DNA from: Balaenoptera acutorostrata | Lineage: Eukaryota; Chordata; Mammalia; Artiodactyla; Balaenopteridae | Assembly (NCBI RefSeq): GCF_949987535.1 | Contig: NC_080082.1 | Location: 27,259,164-27,323,163 of the forward strand | DNA length: 64,000 nucleotides | Reading direction: 5' to 3' | Part shown: in pieces, positions 10,699 through 22,364 of the stretch | Layout: each line of letters starts with the position of its first letter | Position numbering within the stretch: the stretch's first letter is position 1 | Position numbers and translations under genes: made by a program | Notes under the pieces: generated by a model | Database searches by the model: none | What the model was told of the DNA's origin: nothing | Seen by the model: the letters and a program-made list of their open reading frames with translations, nothing else

Positions 10699-11439
10699 CC
10701 ACTGCCTCCCAGGGAATTCTTGGCCTTTGCTATTGGGCCCTGGAACCCATCTCATAGAGCTTCAGGACCACCCTGAGTCCGGCATCATTCCCCTCTACTG
10801 GTGGGATGACATCTGGACATCCTTTTCCAGGGACAGTTCTGGGGTGAAATCAGGCCCCACACCCCTGGACAGCTCAAACCCAGCTCCCTTCCTGCCCCCG
10901 CATCCTGGCAGTGCCATGGATGGTAGGAGAGGAGGTCTCGTGTCACAGAAGAACCTTCCCCCCTCTTCCACCTCTCAACTTCTCCATGCCTGGAAGCCAT
11001 GGGTGAAGAGAGTCGGTAGGTCTTGGAAGGAACAACTCAGCCTGACTTCCCTCTGGAGAAAGAGTGTGGACCAAAGGCTGCCATCCTCCACAGAGAAGCC
11101 TGCCCTGGGTAGGGGCTGTGCTCATTACCCCGGGACTCAGTGCCTGCTCCAGTCTGTCGGCAGCCCAGCCAGCAGTGGCTTCCTCCGGCAAGTTCCAAAG
11201 GTAGCACTGAAGTCATACAGGTGCGCCGAGGCAGGCAGACTGATGCCTTGTCCACTGCCTCCTGGGCCTGCGGTGAGCCCGAGAGCCCTCTTGCCCGTGG
11301 CTGGTTGACATTTCCCAAGCCTTTTGGGGCCTCACCCTGTCTTTTTACCCAGACCTGATGGTCCAGGCGCCCCTCCGCTCCTCCATCCCCAGACATCACC
11401 AAGTCTAATGTTTACAAACGGTGCCAGCCCAGCTCTGAG

Positions 11440-11462
11440 CCAGGGGCCAGGGGCCAGGGGCC
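11440..11462. repeat. short tandem repeat, unit GGGGCCA
   Basis: Just over three units of the 7-bp motif inside the SLC38A7 3' UTR. Confidence 0.8.
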
Positions 11463-12549
11463 GTCCCGTGCCACGGTGCTGTGAGTAGGCCTCCCTTAAC
11501 TTTCCCCAAGGCGGGGAGTGTGCTTTTCTCTCTCAGATTCCTGATGGGTCCCTCTTTTCAGAGGCACAAGGGTGGGTGAGGGAGCATGCTGGGGACCCCA
11601 CACAGGCTGGGCTGGTGAGGATCAAGGTGAACCTGTCTGGCATCTTCACTTTGAATGGCTGCTTCTCTTCTCCCTGCCCTGCACGTCTCCCCCTTCCCTG
11701 CCAACCCAGCCTGGTACCCTGGAGACAAGAAAGGCAGCTGAGTGGCCACTGACAGGGCAACATCTGAGTGTAGTCACGCCAGCCTAAAAGTTTCCCTTCC
11801 GGTCTGGATCTTGTCTGCTCCTGACCCCATCACCTCTTCACCACCACCCCATTTTTCTATGTAGCTCAGTCTCTCCTGTTCACATAAGTATGGGGGTGGG
11901 GGCGGACCAAACCCTCTCTCGTCCACTTCCTCAGCTCCACACGTCTACCAGGCCTGGCCTCGGAGGCCTGTCGGTCACACTGAGGTCACGCCTACGTTGT
12001 GCCCCAGGGGGGGTGAGGAAGGATATTTTCCCCTTTCATATTTTGAACACCTTGGCCACTCACTTAGGCCAACCCTAGGCACCGTATCAGGCCTCCTCTG
12101 CCTGGAACACCCAGCATTTTCCCTGGCCCCTCGTGCCTAAAACCTCTGAATGCAGTGGTGGGGTGAGAGGGGTCCCTGCCCTCAGGGCCGTGAGACAGAA
12201 GAAGCAGAGCCTGGTTGGGGCCAAATAGGCTTCTGCTCAGACCCCCGGACTGGGTGACCTGCCTTTCCTCACATTCCCTGGGGTCCAGACCCACGTGGCC
12301 ATTTTCTCAGTCTGCTGCACAGCACCAGGCCCTGCCAGTGCCCACCCCGGATACAGTTAGGAGGACGGCCCATCATCAGCAGGGCTGCACTGCCTCCTAA
12401 TGTTGGATTTCAGTGAGGGGTGGGGGGATGTAAGGGGAAAATGAGCTGGAATCTGGCCTAACCTCAGGAGCACCTTCCCCTGCCCTCTCTGCCAGGGCAT
12501 TTTACTGTTTCTTTTCTACTTGTGCACATTCAGACCAGGGAGGATGGTT

Positions 12550-12555
12550 AATAAA
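12550..12555 (+). promoter_or_regulatory. SLC38A7: polyadenylation signal AATAAA of SLC38A7
   Basis: Canonical hexamer followed within 25-45 bp by a GT-rich stretch (gtggcctgtgtctggtg), the usual downstream element. It is the first well-placed signal after the stop codon. Confidence 0.75.
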
Positions 12556-12999
12556 AAGGGACTTGTGATGCTGAGCTGCGTGGCCTGTGTCTGGTGCCAG
12601 GGACAGTCCAGGCCACTGACAGGAGGAAGACGGGCTGGAGTGGGAGTAGGGGTTGGGGTGCGATAAGGCCGTTTGGCCTCACCGTCTGTGACCCCTTACT
12701 CGAGAATGGGCCCATCACGCTCCCTTTCCCAAGCCGGAAACCTGCAAGTGGTTCTTAACACTTCTCTCTCCTTCCACATCCCATCAGACTTTCCCCACTG
12801 ACTCGGGACTCCGCCTTGGTCTGTCCTGCTGCCTCTACCTTGGCTCAGGCCCTTCCTGTGTCTTCCCTGCACCACTGCAGCCTCAGATTAGCTTCTGTGT
12901 TGTATGTCCCTCCCTGACCTCAAGTTTTGGGGTGAGCTTCAAACCCCTGAGCATCCCCCCCGCTTTGTCCTTTCAGAGGCAGGTGTTGAGAGCAGGCCC

Positions 13000-13420
13000 T
13001 ATTGTCCTGGTTATAGAGCCTGTCACTGTGCTCAGTGCTGGGGAGAAGATATTCAGCAAAACACACCAGCTCTGCTGTCAGTCTACTGGGGAAGGCTGAT
13101 GCTTAGCAAGTCATCACAAATATAAACATGCAAGTTGTGATAAATGCCAAGAAGGGAAAATATAGAATGTTATATTTGGGGGTCTGGGGAGTCAAGGAAG
13201 GTTTCCTGGAGGAATTGACATATGAGCTGGCCCCTGAGTGATGAGTAGAATGAACTAAGTGAAGAGAGGTGGGGAGACCTTTCCAGGCTGTGGGAAATGC
13301 ATGTGCAAATGCCCTGTGATGGGAGGAACATGGTCATTTGAGGAACTGGAAAGTGGCCACTGTCGGTGAAGCATTACCTGGGTGTGGGAGAGCAGCAGAG
13401 GTGAGAGCAGAGCATTCTGG
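13000..13420 (+). repeat. old LINE2-type repeat
   Basis: 'cactgtgctcagtgctgggg', 'gtgataaatgccaagaaggg', 'aaggaaggtttcctggagga' and 'ggggagacctttccaggct' follow the same order as other L2-type copies in this window. Confidence 0.5.
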
Positions 13421-13739
13421 GATGGTCTGCAATGGCTCCCCCTGGTCCTCAGAATAAAGTTGAACCAGCTCACCGTCTACCACACTCCCCATCCCTGTTC
13501 GGGTATTTTGCAAAGATCCCTCCCTCCTGGTGGAGGTGGGGACCCTCTCCAAGGAGGAAACATGTTGCAAGACTAGACAGGTGGGACAGCTTTGGGCCAC
13601 GGTTCGCACCTGCCTAGTGGGCCAAGAGCTTGAGGTTTGGTTTCACTTTCTCTGAGTGAACAGAGGGAAGGAAAGGTTACATCTAGGCCACAGGCAAACA
13701 CACAGCCAAATTCATCCATTCAAGTCAAGACTTGTAAGC

Positions 13740-14030
13740 ACTTAATCAATGTCTGTCTCCCCGTTAGACTGTAAGTTCCATGGGAGCAGGGTCACATCTC
13801 CCTTGTCCATCAGGGATCTTAGCCAGGGCCTGGCACATATAGTCAGCAAGTGTTCAATAGTTGTTGAACGAATGAATGAATGAATATCAACTAACACTTG
13901 TTGATTTCTTACTTTGTGCCCGCACTTAACTTGCATCATTCACATTCGGTCTTCATGACAACTCTCTGCAAAAGTGAAAGCTGAGAGATGTTACATAGTT
14001 TGCCCAGGGAGTAAAACTGGAGCCCTCTTG
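13740..14030. repeat. MIR/L2 fragments
   Basis: 'agactgtaagttccatggga', 'agccagggcctggcacatat' and a (GAAT)4 tail near 13,868, followed by 'tgcatcattcacattcgg' of a second MIR-like piece. Confidence 0.5.
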
Positions 14031-14449
14031 CCGTGCATGAATGAACAAGTGTGTAGAGGGCTCTGTCAGTCTGGTGATTTCTGACCCCGGAAGGCGAGCT
14101 CAGGACCCTCCAGCCCTCAGGCTGGCACCAACATCATATCCTAAAACCTCTGACTTACTGTCCCATCCAAACCATGTCAAGTGGTGGGATGCCCGCTGGC
14201 TGGTGGCTCTGGGCAAGTCGCTTCCCCTCTCTGCGCTTCTGTTTCCAGATCTCTAACATGGGACTGATCATCACTGACCTTATTTACCTCCCAGGATAAA
14301 GGAGAGCCAATGTCAAGAAAGTACGTGAAAAAAATGACCAGAAGTGCTTTATAACCAGAAATCCGCGTTTACAGAAGAAATGCGAAAACTCACGTTTCTC
14401 CTCAGGAGGACACAGGCAGGGGTTCCCCTACCACTTCCTGGGAGTCAGG

Positions 14450-14600
14450 GTCCTTCTCAATCTTTAATGTGCATACAAAATTTTTACCTCCTGAGGATAC
14501 AAATTCTGATTCAGTAGATCTGGAGTGGGGCCTGCAGTCTGCGTTGTTAACGCTCCCAGCTTCGCCCATGCTTTGGTCCTTGGACTGCACTTTGAGTTAG
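14450..14600 (+). repeat. MER5A-like hAT DNA transposon relic
   Basis: 'gatacaaattctgattcag', 'tagatctggagtggggcctg' and 'ggactgcactttgag' match the remembered MER5A order. Confidence 0.65.
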
Positions 14601-14830
14601 CAGGGGACTGGTGGACAGAGCAAAGGCTTTGGCTTCAGACGGACCTGGGGTGGATCTCAGCAGTGCCTCTTTACAGTGGGAACTCAGAAATTAGTTCACT
14701 TCTCTGAACCCCTCTCCTCGACTATAAAGTAGGAGTGATGGTGCCCATCTTATAGATGCAAATATTATAAATCCAAGGACAAATGGCATAATATACGTGA
14801 AATGCCTGGCAGATAGCAGGGATTATGTTG
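14600..14830 (+). repeat. MIR fragment
   Basis: 'ggacagagcaaaggctttgg', then the core with 'ttagttcacttctctgaacc' and 'atggtgcccatcttatagat'. Confidence 0.6.
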
Positions 14831-15674
14831 GTCATTTCCCTGTACTGGAAAGAAGGGGTGGGGTGGGGGGGTAACTGCAGTTTCTTCCTTTAGTCAATAG
14901 AGGTCACCTCTGAATAATTTCGGCTTATGAAAGTGGGGAGCCTATGGCCTCAGAGGACAGTCCAGTCCTGAGTCATTAGGGTTCCTGGTGATCTGCTGCC
15001 TAGCACTTCTGAATGATGTCCCTATACTGGGGCAGGGCCACTTCTAGGTCATGGCCTCCAATCTGGTGGGGGAATCAGACCAATCAAAGAATCACAGAAA
15101 CTAACTGTGTAGGTACATGTGCTAGATGTAGATTCAATATTACAAATCCAGATTTGGTAATTCATTGCTGTGATACAATGAAAAATTTTTCCGTAGGTGT
15201 GGAGGAAGGCCAGAGACATTGTAGTCAGGAAGAAGGAAGAAGGCAGACACCCTGTCCCCCGAATTCTTTGTGTTTCCTGAGGGGGCAGTGGGGTGGGGAG
15301 GGGGGGAGGAATAGGCACAAGATGCCTATTTGGATATTCTTCCATTAAAAATGAAATTGAAAAAAAAAAAAAAATGAAATTGATGTGTTTCCAGTCCAAC
15401 ATGTAAGAAGCTTGGAAGTGGCCACTCCATCCTAACAACAAGTAAAAAGTTGAACAAACCGAAAAGTCACCTCTTCTTAGATATGTACGATAAGTCAGAT
15501 TATAAGGCACACCACTGCCCCCAGAATTGGAGAGAGAGTCAGACAAATACAGAGCAGAAACCCACAAGCAGAAACCTCTGGGAGTCAGTGCCAGGGTAAG
15601 GAAACCTGAAATGTAATTGATGAATTGCTGGAGGCTCAGTGTGGACAAATCTGAGAAATAAAAACACCAAGGAA

Positions 15675-15963
15675 GGGCTTCCCTGGTGGCACAGTGGTTA
15701 AGAATCCACCTGCCAGTGCAGGGGACACAGGTTCTATCCCTGGTCCGGGAAGATCCCACATGCCACGGAGCAACTAAGCCCGTGAGCCACAACTACTGAG
15801 CCTGCGTGCCACAACTACCGAAACCCGTGCGCCTAGAGCCAGGGCTCCGCAATGAGAAGCGACCACAGTTGAGAAGCCCGCGCACCACAATGAAGAGTAG
15901 CTCCCGCTCGCTGCAACTAGAGAAAGCCCGCGTGCAGCAATGAAGACCCAGTGCAGCCAAAAA
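15675..15963 (+). mobile_element. full-length CHR-type SINE
   Basis: Complete unit from 'ggcttccctggtggcacag' to the A tail. Target-site duplication aaaacaccaaggaa at 15661-15674 and 15964-15977. Confidence 0.93.
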
Positions 15964-17142
15964 AAAACACCAAGGAACCCAGTCCTATTGGGGGAAGGGA
16001 GCATACTTTGTGACTTTGTGGGTTTTACCTGAAGCTCTACCAGGTTCTCATAGTAAACATCAGAAAAAAATCCCTCATGTTTCCAGCAGAGGAGGGTAAA
16101 AGGAACCATTTTGAAATGTGCTAGAGCATTCTGTTCTTGTTAACAAGATATGCCCTCAGGAGACACTTAAAATTTAACCAGAGCCTAACCTACTGGGATT
16201 TTATCAGAGCCTAACAGACCTATGGGAAGGGAAACACACAACTCCATCCCACTCTAGCCACCCTGGGGGGACTGGAGGGAGAAGGTAAGTGAAGTCCATA
16301 GTCCTTCTCTTAGTGAGCCAGTCCATCACAGGCTCACTAAGAGACTGTGATCCAGTCACAGGACTACAGGACACTTCCCCTTCCCTTACACCTTGCAACC
16401 TTATTACTAAAGGCCAATCTACAGCAGTTCCTTTTACCTAGTACATTATGTCTGGCTATCAAGAAAAAATTACAAGATATACTAAAAAGGCAAAAAACAT
16501 AGTTTTAAGAGACAGAGCAAGCATCAGAGCTAGACTCAGATATGGCAGGAGTGTTAGAATTATCAGACCAGGAATTTTAACAACTATGGTTAAGATGCTA
16601 AGGGCTCTCATGGATGAAGCAGACAGCCTGCAAGAACAGATAGATGGGCAATGTAAGCAGAGAGATGGAAATTCTAAGAAAGAACCAAAAAGAAATGCTA
16701 GAGATAAAAAACACTGTAGGAGAGATGAAGAATGCCTAAACTGTACAGACTGGATACAACTTAGGAAAGAATCTCTGAGCTTCAGGATATCTCAATAGAA
16801 ACCTCCAAAACTGAAAAGCAAATAGAAAAAAAAAAAAAAGTCTGTGGAAAAACAAAAGGAATAATGTACACAGAATGGGAATATCAGAAGGAAAAGAGAG
16901 CAAGGAACAGAAAAATATTTGAAACAATAATGACAGAATTTCCCCCAAATTAATTTCAGGCACCTGATTAATTAATGACAGACCAGGAAGCTCAGAGAAC
17001 ACCCAGCAGGATAAATGCCGAAAAATATGACACCAAGTCATATCATTTTCAAAAACTACAAAAAATCAAAGATAAAGAGAAAGTCCTGAAAGAAGCCAGA
17101 GGGAAAAAAATGGCTATAGAGACGCAAAGATTAAGAATTACA

Positions 17143-17265
17143 AGGGAACTCCTTGGCGGTCCAGTGGTTAGGACTCAGCACTTTCACTGCCAGGGGCTGG
17201 GTTCAATCCCTGGTCAGGGAACTAAGATCCCACAAGCCTCACAGTGTGGCCAAAAAAAAAAAAAA
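17143..17265 (+). mobile_element. short CHR-type SINE inside L1M ORF1
   Basis: Head 'gggaactccttggcggtcc', B box 'gggttcaatccctgg' and an A tail. The host bases agaattac recur on both sides as the target-site duplication. Confidence 0.88.
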
Positions 17266-17272
17266 AAGAATT

Positions 17273-17490
17273 ACTGTTGACCCTAGAACAGTATGAGGGC
17301 TAGGGGCTCCCACCCTACATACTTGAAAATCTCCATATAATTTATAGTCAGCCCTCTGTATCCAAGGTTCCTCCATATCCGCGGTTCTGCATCTAAAGAT
17401 TCAACCAACTGCAGATCGTGTAGTATCGAAAAAAGTTCACTACATATAGACCCTTGCAGTTCAAACCCATGTTGTTCCAGGGTCAACTGT
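17273..17490. mobile_element. Tigger/pogo-like non-autonomous DNA transposon
   Basis: The ends are inverted: 'ctgttgaccctagaaca' on the left and 'tgttccagggtcaactg' on the right, with TA on each side as in Tc1/mariner-class insertions. About 218 bp, with no coding capacity. A second copy lies at 59,925-60,115. Confidence 0.65.
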
Positions 17491-17703
17491 ACATCTGACT
17501 TCTCAGAAACTATGCAAGCATGAAGAGAGTTAAGTGAAATATTTTAAATGTTAAGAGAAACCTAGAATTCTATATCCTGTAAAATTATCCTTCAACAGTG
17601 AAGGAGAAATACTCTCTCAGACAAACAAAAACTGAGGGAATTTGTTGCCAGTAGACTTGCCTTGAAAGAAGTGTTAAAAGGAGTTCTTTAGAAAGAAGGG
17701 AAT

Positions 17704-17811
17704 TTTTTTTTTTTTTGGCCATGCCACCCTGCTCTCGGGATCTTAGTTCCCCAACCAGGGCCCCCTACAGTGGAGCACAGAGTCCTAACCACTGGACCAC
17801 CGGGGAATTCC
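17704..17811 (-). mobile_element. short CHR-type SINE, antisense
   Basis: Poly-T start and inverted head 'ccaccggggaattcc'. Target-site duplication agaagggaattt / agaagggaaatt. Confidence 0.85.
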
Positions 17812-18007
17812 TGAGAGAAGGGAAATTAAATGAAGCAGATATCACAATTATAGAGCAAGAAGAGAATGCTTTGAAAAATGAACAAAATGAAAACTAGCAC
17901 CTAAAAATTAAAAGTATGATTGCCAAATTTAAAAATAAATCAAAAGAAGAGTTAAAGCTAGTTAAGAAAATCCCCTGGAAAGCAGAACAAAGAGACAGAG
18001 ATGGAGG

Positions 18008-18050
18008 GAATTCCCTGGCTGTCCAGTGGTTAGGACTCAGTGCTTTCACT
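18008..18050 (+). mobile_element. 43-bp SINE head fragment
   Basis: Only the 5' head of the short SINE type ('gaattccctggctgtcc' to 'tgctttcactgac') is present. It is flanked by agagatgg on both sides, so it appears to be a 3'-shortened insertion. Confidence 0.7.
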
Positions 18051-18454
18051 GACAAAGAGATGGGAAAGAAGAGAGAAGAAAATTAGAGTTTCAACTCAGA
18101 TCCAACATCTGACTAGCAGGAGTTCCAGAAATAGAGAAGAGAGAAAATGGGCAGGGGCAGGAAGTGGGAGAGCAGAGAAAGACAGATATTACCAAAGAAA
18201 TAACTCAAAATTTTGCAGAACTGAAAGATATGAGTCTCCATATTTGAGCCAGTAAACTGAATTTTAAGAGCTGCACACTGGAAATAAAGAGAAAATCTTA
18301 GATTTTCTGAGATAGTGGTGGGCAGGGAGGGCATGCTTCTTGGCATCACTGCAAGCGAGAAGATAACACATCAATGCCTTCATAATTTTTGAGTGAAACT
18401 TTTCAACCTAGATTTCAGTGCGCAACCAAACCTTCAATCAAGAGTGAGACTGAA

Positions 18455-18816
18455 GGGGCTTCCCTGGTGGCACAGGGGTTGAGAATCCGCCTGCCAGTGC
18501 AGGGAACACGGGTTCAATCCCTGGTCCGGGAAGATCCCACATGCCGCGGAGCAACTAAGCTCCTGCGCCACAACTACTGAGCCTGTGCTCTAGAGCCCGT
18601 GAGCCACAACTACTGAGCCCACATGCTGCAACTACTGAAGCCCACGCGCCTAGAGCCCGTGCTCTGCAGCAAGAGAACCCACCACAACGAGAAGCCCGCG
18701 CACTGCAATGAAGAGTAGCCCCTGCTTGCCGCAATTAGAGAAAGCCCGCGCGCAGCAACACAGACCCAACACAGCCAAAATAAATAAATAAAATAAATAA
18801 ATAAATTTTAAAAAAA
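18455..18816 (+). mobile_element. full-length CHR-type SINE
   Basis: Complete unit with the long internal 'ccacaactactgagcc' repeats and an (AAATA)n tail. Target-site duplication agagtgagactgaa at 18441-18454 and 18817-18830. Inserted in the HAL1 relic. Confidence 0.93.
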
Positions 18817-19273
18817 AGAGTGAGACTGAAATAAAAATATTTCCAAATAAGTAAAGGGTAAATAAATTTACATCCTGTGTAGCCTTTCTCAGAAAGTCAC
18901 TGGAGAATATGCTTCAGCAAAACAGTTGTAAAGCAAGAAAGTGGAAGGCAAAGCATCCAGGAAACCAAGAATCTACCTCAGAAGAACCAAATGATGGCTT
19001 CCAAATAGCAGCTGGGCAGCTGACCAAAATGTGGCCAGTTCAGTTGAAGCAGGAATACGGAGAGCAATCAAAGGAAGGTCTCCAGGGAAAAAATAAAACT
19101 AAGAGGTTATCTGACTTGTCTAAGCATTTGGAATAGTTACTGACAGATCTGTTGGAGCATTTGGATAAGTATGTATATAACAAAGCAAATGGGAAAATAT
19201 GGCCATTATTAACCACAGGAAAAACAAACAAGTTTTACAAAGAAGGAAAGGTAATCATAGTAAACTATCAATA

Positions 19274-19481
19274 CTTTTTTTTTAAAATTTATTTTATTAT
19301 TTATGTATTTATTTATTTAGGCTGTGCTGGGTCTTAGTTGTGGCATGAGGGATCTTTAGTTGCGGCATGCGAACTCTTAGTTGCCACATGCATGAGGGAT
19401 CTGGTTCCCCAACCAGGGATCTAACCCAGGCCCCCTACATTGGGAGCAGAGTCTTACTCACTGGACCACCAGGGAAGTACC
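19274..19481 (-). mobile_element. CHR-type SINE, antisense
   Basis: Target-site duplication taaactatcaata at 19261-19273 and 19482-19494; inverted head 'ccaccagggaagtac'. Confidence 0.92.
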
Positions 19482-19820
19482 TAAACTATCAATATGCAGC
19501 ACAGCAGTGAACAATATTTACATACTCATAATAATGTACATACTGATTATTTAACCCTAAGGGCTGCATTGTGACAGAACCTCATTTTAAAAGCAGAGGA
19601 AGGGACTTCAGGGTGCAGGGGTAAGAAAGCTAAATCTTTAATCAATAATTACTGCTTTTAATTTTTAAACCACAAAATAGCAGTATAAGCACATTATCTT
19701 AAAATAGTGAGATAAATGCCAAAAGAAACAGCTTAAAAGAGATGCATGTAGGCAACACAACGAGCTAGAGGTGGGCAAAGCTGGGACAAAGGACTGCTGG
19801 CATTTGATATGAGCTTTTTT

Positions 19821-20016
19821 TTAAAAAAAATATTTATTCATTTATTTTTGGCTGTGTTGGGTCTTAGTTGTGGCACGCGGGCTTCTCTCTAGTTGTGGTG
19901 CGTGGGCTTAGTTGCTCCGCAGCATGTGGGATCTTAGCTCCCCAATCAGGGATCGAACCCATGTCCCCTGCATTGGAAGGCAGATTCTTAACCACTGGAC
20001 CATCAGGGAAGTCCTG
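19821..20016 (-). mobile_element. CHR-type SINE, antisense
   Basis: Target-site duplication gatatgagcttttt at about 19806-19820 and 20017-20030; inverted head 'accatcagggaagtcct'. Confidence 0.92.
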
Positions 20017-20099
20017 GATATGAGCTTTTTATTACCACTGGATTTATAAAACAAAATGCATGACTAGTTGGTTTTTTTTTTAACTTACAATTATTTTTA

Positions 20100-20855
20100 T
20101 ACTTACAATAGCCAAGATATGGAGGCAACCTAAGGGCCCAGTGATAGATGAATGGATAAAGAAGATGTGGTGTACATATTTTATTTATTTATTTATTATA
20201 TACAATGAAATATTTCTCAGCCATAAAAAAGAATGAAATCTTGCCATTTGTGACAACATGGATGGACCTAGAGGGTATTATGCTAAGTGAAATAAGTCAG
20301 ACAGAGAAAGACAATATATGATTTCAATTATTTGTGGAATCTTAAAAACAAACAAACAAACACAACAAAACAGAAACAGCATCATAGATACAAAGAACAA
20401 ACAGGTGGTTGCCAGAGAAGTAGGGTGGGTAGATAAGAAAAATAGGTGGGGGAGATTAAAAGGTACAAACTTTCAGTTACAAAATAAATGAATCATAGGT
20501 ATGAAATGTACAGTGTGAGGAATACTGTCAATAATTATGTAATATCTTTATATGGTGAAAGATGGTTACTAGATTTATCGTGGTGATCATTTTGAAATGT
20601 GTAGAAATATCAAATCACTATATTGTGCATCCGGAAGTAACATAGTGTTTTAGGTCAATTATACTTCAAAAAACAAACTAAATCATAGAAAAAGAGATCA
20701 TTACCAGAGGCGGGGATCAGGGGAGAGGGAGTTGGATGAAAGTAGTCAAAAGGTACAAACTTCTAGTTATAAGATAAATCAGTACCAGAGATATAATGTA
20801 TAATATGATAAATATAATTAACACTGTTGCATGTCTATCTATGAAAGTTGTTAGA
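20100..20855 (+). mobile_element. L1 3' end relic
   Basis: It contains the L1 ORF2/3' UTR junction wording: 'tacaatagccaagatatgg', 'gaatggataaagaagatgtg', 'gacaacatggatggacctag' and 'tatgctaagtgaaataagtc'. Then 'gtacaaactttcagttac' recurs twice (20,464 and 20,754). Confidence 0.8.
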
Positions 20856-20974
20856 GGGACTTCCCTGCCTGTCCAGTGGTTAAGACTCTGTACTTCCACT
20901 GCAGTGGGCAAGGGTTCAATCCCTGGTCTGGGAACTAAGATCACATATGCCGCAGGGTGTGGTCCAAAAAAAAA
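20856..20974 (+). mobile_element. short CHR-type SINE
   Basis: Head 'gggacttccctgcctgtcc', B box 'gggttcaatccctgg' and an A tail. Lies in the L1 3' relic. Confidence 0.85.
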
Positions 20975-21004
20975 AGTTAAAAAAAAGTGATCATAAAACA
21001 AAAT

Positions 21005-21123
21005 TTTTTTTTTTTTGCCACACTGCGCAGCATGCAGGATCCTAGTTCCCCAACCAAGGGTCGAACCTGTGCCCCCTGCAGTGGGAGCGTGGAGTCCTAA
21101 CCACAGGGCCACCAGGGAAGTCC
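21005..21123 (-). mobile_element. short CHR-type SINE, antisense
   Basis: Poly-T start, inverted B box 'gggtcgaacctgtgcccc' and inverted head 'gccaccagggaagtcct'. Confidence 0.85.
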
Positions 21124-21364
21124 TCAAACATTTTTTTTTAAATAAGAGAAGTAAAAATTGAACGTCTGCTATAGGCCATGTTCGAATTCTAGCTTTGCTG
21201 CTTCTCACGAGGCCTTAGGCAGTTAGTTTAACTTTATGGGCCTTGATTTCCTTATCCATACATTACAATACTTGTTGCAGCGAAGACGCTTGGCAGCCTT
21301 CTCCATTCTTCAATAAACAATACAACTTGTGAAATAATAAAAAATAAATATATTGGTCTCTGCC

Positions 21365-21990
21365 CCGTTTCTGGCATAGAGCTCCTAAAACTTCTGTAAT
21401 TTCCTAAATGATAAGGGTACTTAGGAGCATTTTTTTGTTCTAATATTTGGTCTTGGACCCTGGTTCCTGACACAGACCTCCTAAATCCCTTGGAATTTCC
21501 TGGGCAATAGGAGTGTCTTTTGTTCTAATGAGGCAATGATTGGGGGGCTCCTGGATAACTTCAGGATTGGAGCAGGTCACCAGAAAGACCACACACCATG
21601 ATCAGAAGCTTAGAACTTTCAGCCCCAGCCCCCCAACCTCTGGGAAGGGGAGAGGAACTGGAGATTGAGTTAATGATCAATCATGCCTATGTGATGAAGC
21701 CCCCACAGAAATCCTCGCACTACATGGTTGGAAGAGGTTCTGAGTTGGTGGACACATCCACATGCCAGTAGGGTGGTACATCCTGACTCCACAGGGACAG
21801 ACGCTCCTGCACGTGGGACCCTTCTGAACCTCATCCTATGTACCTCTTCATCCTGGCCATTCATCTGTATCTTTTATAATATCTTTTACAATAAACCAGT
21901 AAACGTAAGTAAATGTTCCCCTGAGTTCTGTAAGTCATTCTAGCAAACTACTGACCTCTGAGGTGGGAGTCGTGGGAACCCCAATTTATA
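21365..21990 (+). repeat. unassigned old interspersed repeat, copy 1 (head present twice)
   Basis: The phrase 'gagctcctaaaacttctgta' recurs in diverged form at 21,477 ('gacctcctaaatcccttgg') and again at 23,277. The rest ('ggggagaggaactggagatt', 'catcctggccattcatctg', 'atcttttacaataaaccagt', 'ccctgagttctgtaagtca') reads like a structured LTR-like unit ending near a poly-A signal. Family not identified. Confidence 0.5.
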
Positions 21991-22234
21991 GCTGGTCACC
22001 AGATTCAAGTGGGGGGAGCTAGACCCACCTCTCCAAGAGAGAAGTGACAAAGAATTTGTGGCCATCTTTATCTACCACATAATCTGGAAAATATACATAA
22101 ATACTTAGCTCAAAGGGTTGTTACAAAAATTATACTGGATTTATAAAAAATGCCTTGCCTATACTGAGGAATAAACAAATGTTTTATTATCGTAATTCTT
22201 TTAAAAAGGTCATATTTAGCATTAAAGGGTGCCT

Positions 22235-22364
22235 TTTTTTTTTTTTTCTTTTTTCTTTTTGGCCCCATAGCTTGCAGGATCTCAGTTCCCTGACCAGGGA
22301 TTGAACCCAGGCAATGGCAGTGAAAGCCTGGAATCCTAACCACTAGGTCACCAGGGAACTCCCG
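22235..22364 (-). mobile_element. short CHR-type SINE, antisense
   Basis: T-rich start, inverted B box 'agggattgaacccagg' and inverted head 'gtcaccagggaactccc'. No clear target-site duplication. Confidence 0.82.

Larger units (their letters stand above)
10699..12575 (+). other. SLC38A7: SLC38A7 3' UTR
   Basis: Non-coding sequence from the stop codon to just past the AATAAA at 12,550. It is GC-rich and free of SINEs, unlike the flanking introns. A 209-codon open frame at 10,679-11,308 is a chance reading of it. Confidence 0.7.
12576..15660. other. intergenic stretch with decayed repeats only
   Basis: No exon is recognised. The content is an L2-type piece (13,000-13,420), MIR/L2 fragments (13,740-14,030, 14,190-14,330, 14,600-14,830), a MER5A-like element near 14,450-14,600 and unassigned sequence. 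Confidence 0.6.
16440..17703 (+). mobile_element. L1M-type LINE relic, ORF1 region, split by a SINE and a DNA transposon
   Basis: Broken frames read as L1 ORF1 protein: QEAQRTPSRIN followed by KLQKIKDKEKVLKEARGKK at about 16,984-17,110. Further on, DNA such as 'ccttcaacagtgaaggagaa' and 'gaatttgttgccagtagac' is the ORF1 C-terminal end. Many substitutions and stops; ancient. Interrupted at 17,143-17,265 (SINE) and 17,273-17,490 (Tigger-like). Confidence 0.75.
17883..19260 (+). mobile_element. HAL1 (half-L1) relic, split by two SINEs
   Basis: 'gcagaactgaaagatatgag', 'atgccttcataatttttgag', 'ttcaacctagatttcag' and the later 'gcctttctcagaaagtcact' follow the order of the HAL1 single ORF and its end. 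It is immediately downstream of the L1M piece. No intact frame. Confidence 0.55.

Noticed and set aside
10679..11308. 209-codon open frame overlapping the end of SLC38A7
   Set aside because: It lies in the 3' UTR in another frame, has no family resemblance, and GC-rich DNA yields such frames by chance.
15049..15792. 247-codon open frame on the - strand
   Set aside because: Its first third is the antisense translation of the SINE at 15.7 kb and the remainder is low-complexity (Pro/Phe-rich) with no known domain.
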